Shown here piece after piece: positions 61,682-64,000 of a stretch of DNA of 64,000 bases. The notes under the pieces are model-generated. The model made no database searches. It worked only from the letters and a program-made list of their open reading frames with translations, and had not been told where the DNA came from. The DNA lies in the NCBI GenBank assembly GCA_963738345.1, contig CAVTWI010000002.1, forward strand, positions 3,534,001 to 3,598,000, in the 5' to 3' direction. Positions within the stretch are counted from its first letter, which is position 1. The number at the start of each line of letters is the position of its first letter. Source of the DNA: Bog-159 sp963738345 (GTDB lineage: Bacteria; Acidobacteriota; Terriglobia; Bryobacterales; Bryobacteraceae). A program made the position numbers and the translations under genes.

Positions 61682-63544
61682 ATGACGGATGGTACGGGGA
61701 TTCCCGTAGGCGCGGGTGTGCCACCGGAAATTGCCCAAGCAACGCTGCAAAAGCTGCTGTCCAGTCCGCAATTCTCTAGTTCCCGGCGCCTAAGTGCTTT
61801 TTTGCATTTTGTAACTTCGAAAGTCATTGCGCGGGATACCGCCCGGATCGACGAACGCCTCATCGCCACGGAAGTCTATGGCCGCCCTCCGGGCTACGAT
61901 CCTCGTGTGGATTCCATTGTCCGCGTCGAGGCTAATCGCCTACGCGCCAAACTCCACGACTATTACGAAGCGGACGGGCGCGGCGATGCATGGCGGATTC
62001 GATTACCCGCTGAAACTTACGTTCCGACCTTCGAACCCGCAGCCCAATCCGCCATTTCCCAAATTCCGCCGGTCGCGGCCACCCGGCGAACACCCTTGGC
62101 TTGGGCTCTAGCCTTTGCGCTGGTCGCCGTAACTACCATGGCGGCCCTGGTTCCCTTTGGGTGGCGTAGCAGCGACCGCCCAAGTTCCATCGCCGTCCTG
62201 CCGTTCGCCAATATGGGCGGTCTCGCTGACAAAGAATACATCAGCGACGGCATCACCGAACAGATCACCAGCCAGCTAGGCCGCTCCGGGAAGTTGCAAG
62301 TTGCCGCCCGGCGGTCTGCGCAGCGCTTGAAAGACAAAGGCAACGACGTCCGCGGCATCGGCCGGCAACTGAATGTCGATCTGGTCCTGGAAGGCGCCGT
62401 AAGCTTCGCGGGCGATACCATTGGCATTTCGACCAAGCTTTACGACGCACGCCGCGGCCGCGCCATCTGGTCAAGCGAGTTCACCCGTCCCGCATCTGAA
62501 GTAGTAGCCTTGCGGGATGCCGTTTCCGCCGCCCTTGCCGAAGCCCTGCGACTAGGCGGCACAGGCTCCAGTCGAGCCGCCACGGGCTCTACCAACGATC
62601 CCGCCGCGCTGGACGCCTACCTGCAAGCCCGCTACTTATTCAATAGCCGCAAGCCCGAGAATCTTTGGAAGAGTGTTCATCTTTATGATGACGCGCTGAA
62701 GAAGGATCCGAACTTCGCGCTGGCCTATGCCGGACTCGCTGAAGACTACGTGGTCCTGGCGTCCAACGAAGATCAGGGCATGTCACAAATGGCCACCTTA
62801 GCCCGCCAGGCGGTGGGACGCGCGCTGGCCATCGATCCCAAACTACCCGAAGCGCTTTTGACCAAAGCCGCCACGCAAGAGGACCGTGACTTTGCTGTGC
62901 TGGAGCGCGATTACCGCGCCGCACTCGCCGCCAATCCGAGTAACGCCAATGCGCATCACTGGTGGGGCCTCAATCTATTAGCCGTGGGACGGTACGCCGA
63001 AGCCGAAGCCGAAATCCGGCAAGCCCTGTTGCTCGATCCGTTATCGCTGCATATCGGCGCTAACATCGGGGCAGTTTATTACTGTAGCCGCCGCTATCAG
63101 GATACCGTCGACCAGGAGCGCCGTATCCTGGAACTCGATCCACACTTGGCGCAGGCGAAGTCACTGCTCGCGCGCGGTTACGAAGGACTGGGACAGTATG
63201 CGCAGGCGCAGGAAATACTGGAGAGCTTTCCACGGATCGAAAACAGCGCAGGATTATTAGCCGACTTAGGGCATGTATATGCGGTCTCGGGTAAAGTTGA
63301 CCGCGCGCGGCATGTGATGGAGCAGCTTACCGCGTTAGCCAAGACGCGGCACGTCTCGCCCCATCACATGGCATTTATCCAGACCGGACTCGGCAATAAA
63401 AGCGAAGCACTAGCCCTGCTCGAAATGAGTTACGAGCAACACGATGCGCCGCTTGCATTCCTCCGGGTAGACCCACGTTGGGATCCCTTGCGCGGCGATC
63501 CACGCTTCCGCCAATTGGTGCACGCGCTCAGCCTCGATAAGTAG
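61682..63544 (+). CDS. Membrane-anchored TolB-like/TPR protein
   Basis: A 620-residue protein. The N-terminal domain (1-120: LSSPQFSSSRRLSAFLHFVT, ATEVYGRPPGYDPRVDSIVR, EANRLRAKLHDYYEADG) is common in Acidobacteria and often called adenylate-cyclase-like, though no cyclase residues are present. One helix (about 138-157) is followed by a TolB/FlgO-type domain (SSIAVLPFANMGG, LEGAVSFAGDTIGI) and TPR helices to the end. It is likely a sensor or scaffold with a cytoplasmic head; the signal is unknown. Confidence 0.85.
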   Translation: MTDGTGIPVGAGVPPEIAQATLQKLLSSPQFSSSRRLSAFLHFVTSKVIARDTARIDERLIATEVYGRPPGYDPRVDSIVRVEANRLRAKLHDYYEADGRGDAWRIRLPAETYVPTFEPAAQSAISQIPPVAATRRTPLAWALAFALVAVTTMAALVPFGWRSSDRPSSIAVLPFANMGGLADKEYISDGITEQITSQLGRSGKLQVAARRSAQRLKDKGNDVRGIGRQLNVDLVLEGAVSFAGDTIGISTKLYDARRGRAIWSSEFTRPASEVVALRDAVSAALAEALRLGGTGSSRAATGSTNDPAALDAYLQARYLFNSRKPENLWKSVHLYDDALKKDPNFALAYAGLAEDYVVLASNEDQGMSQMATLARQAVGRALAIDPKLPEALLTKAATQEDRDFAVLERDYRAALAANPSNANAHHWWGLNLLAVGRYAEAEAEIRQALLLDPLSLHIGANIGAVYYCSRRYQDTVDQERRILELDPHLAQAKSLLARGYEGLGQYAQAQEILESFPRIENSAGLLADLGHVYAVSGKVDRARHVMEQLTALAKTRHVSPHHMAFIQTGLGNKSEALALLEMSYEQHDAPLAFLRVDPRWDPLRGDPRFRQLVHALSLDK

Positions 63545-64000
63545 TTATCCGGACACGCGTTCGCGCACATTGAACTCCAGTTTCCATCGCCGCCCGTCCC
63601 GCGCCGCGCACCACAATTGCAGCATGCCCGTCTCCGTCACTACCGTCTCAAACGAGACCGGCACCACATCGGCGGCACTCTGTTCGGCCGGCAGGTTCAC
63701 TTCCATGGGCGCCAGTTCCTGCAGGTCGTCGCCGAAATCTTCAATCAAATCGCCGGGCTGGTCGTTCTTGCGTACCGCGGAAGTAAAGAAGCGGAACTCC
63801 GCAGGCTCCCCCACCACTAATCCAAACTCCCGGTTGGGAATCCGCAGATCGGTACCTTCTTCCATGCCGAACGGCACCACCGTGAGTGCCTTCAAGGGCG
63901 CCGCGAAACCTGGAATGGATGGCATGGCGCTTTCGATCGCGACATAGTAAGTGCGCGGCACGCCGCCCCGTATGCGCACGCCCCGTCCGCTGCGCGCCAA
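63545..64000 (-). CDS. Hsp70-family protein, C-terminal part (5' end outside window)
   Basis: 151 codons run from the right edge to TAA at 63545. GVRIRGGVPRTYYVAIESAM, ALTVVPFGMEEGTDLRI, REFGLVVGEPAEFRFFTSAV, VVTETGMLQLWCAARDGRRW and KLEFNVRE match the C-terminal region of large DnaK-like proteins with DUF3731. The ATPase head lies outside the window, so the match is by tail only. A TTG-initiated frame at the edge is not the true start. Confidence 0.7.
   Translation of the reverse strand: MARSGRGVRIRGGVPRTYYVAIESAMPSIPGFAAPLKALTVVPFGMEEGTDLRIPNREFGLVVGEPAEFRFFTSAVRKNDQPGDLIEDFGDDLQELAPMEVNLPAEQSAADVVPVSFETVVTETGMLQLWCAARDGRRWKLEFNVRERVSG

Overview
The window reads as a chromosomal stretch from a GC-rich Gram-negative bacterium of the phylum Acidobacteriota, most likely a Solibacter/Bryobacter-type lineage. 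This is inferred from the gene families, not from a marker tree: a DUF507 protein, a TolB/TPR protein with the N-terminal domain common in that phylum, secreted FG-GAP, YVTN, PQQ-like and DUF4082 proteins, a protein of the SEKQ...AANKxNAQKSxGPKTxEG type, and LpxC for lipid A. No rRNA, tRNA, CRISPR array or recognisable transposase was seen.

Layout. 1-10.3 kb: secreted PQQ-like propeller (cut by the left edge), DUF302, M2 peptidase, NIPSNAP, TPR and BNR proteins, then mreB-mreC-mreD and a YVTN-propeller lipoprotein. 10.3-12.4 kb: eno and gpmA, both recognisable end to end but broken by single- or two-base indels. 12.4-16.9 kb: a tightly overlapped operon of a haem/copper monooxygenase-like protein, a ThuA-domain protein, a Tat-exported TIM-barrel isomerase and a two-domain redoxin. 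16.9-21.1 kb: rpmI-rplT-coiled-coil-zapA-DUF1684 and a large FG-GAP repeat protein. 21.2-28 kb: adhE, a TlpA-like protein, DUF507, rbsK, then a partial duplicate of rbsK flanking a SEKQ-type gene. 28-35 kb: small proteins, tsaD, and a five-gene operon (DUF3047, NAD-dependent epimerase/reductase, Aur1/Ipt1-type PAP2, GNAT-fold acyltransferase, serine palmitoyltransferase). 35-43.7 kb: glmS-ElyC-like, envelope glycosyltransferase and acyltransferase, SpoU methylase, AsmA-like. 43.7-53 kb: two copies of a module made of a zinc-ribbon LuxR regulator and a DUF4082 secreted repeat protein, separated by a haem/squalene-cyclase-like protein. 53.5-64 kb: lpxC, patatin, Usp, zinc-ribbon protein, DinB-FtsX-YbbA with divergent tesA, a TolB/TPR protein, and the C-terminus of an Hsp70-family protein (cut by the right edge).

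The most interesting system is the 30.2-35.1 kb operon. Its epimerase-like reductase, GNAT-fold protein and serine palmitoyltransferase match the three core enzymes of bacterial ceramide synthesis (CerR, bCerS, Spt). The PAP2 gene has the motifs of inositol-phosphorylceramide-synthase-like enzymes, which suggests the operon also adds a phospho-head group. The DUF3047 gene is start-stop overlapped with the reductase, so it is a candidate new sphingolipid accessory protein.

Reading frames are broken at about 19 places, confined to two patches (10.69-12.17 kb and 31.18-34.68 kb). The conserved residues continue after each shift, so I treat these genes as intact in the organism and the shifts as probable sequence or assembly errors. 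Several genes (eno, glmS, DUF302, the FxLYD-like gene) have a good -10 box only 7-10 nt before the start codon, which predicts leaderless mRNAs.
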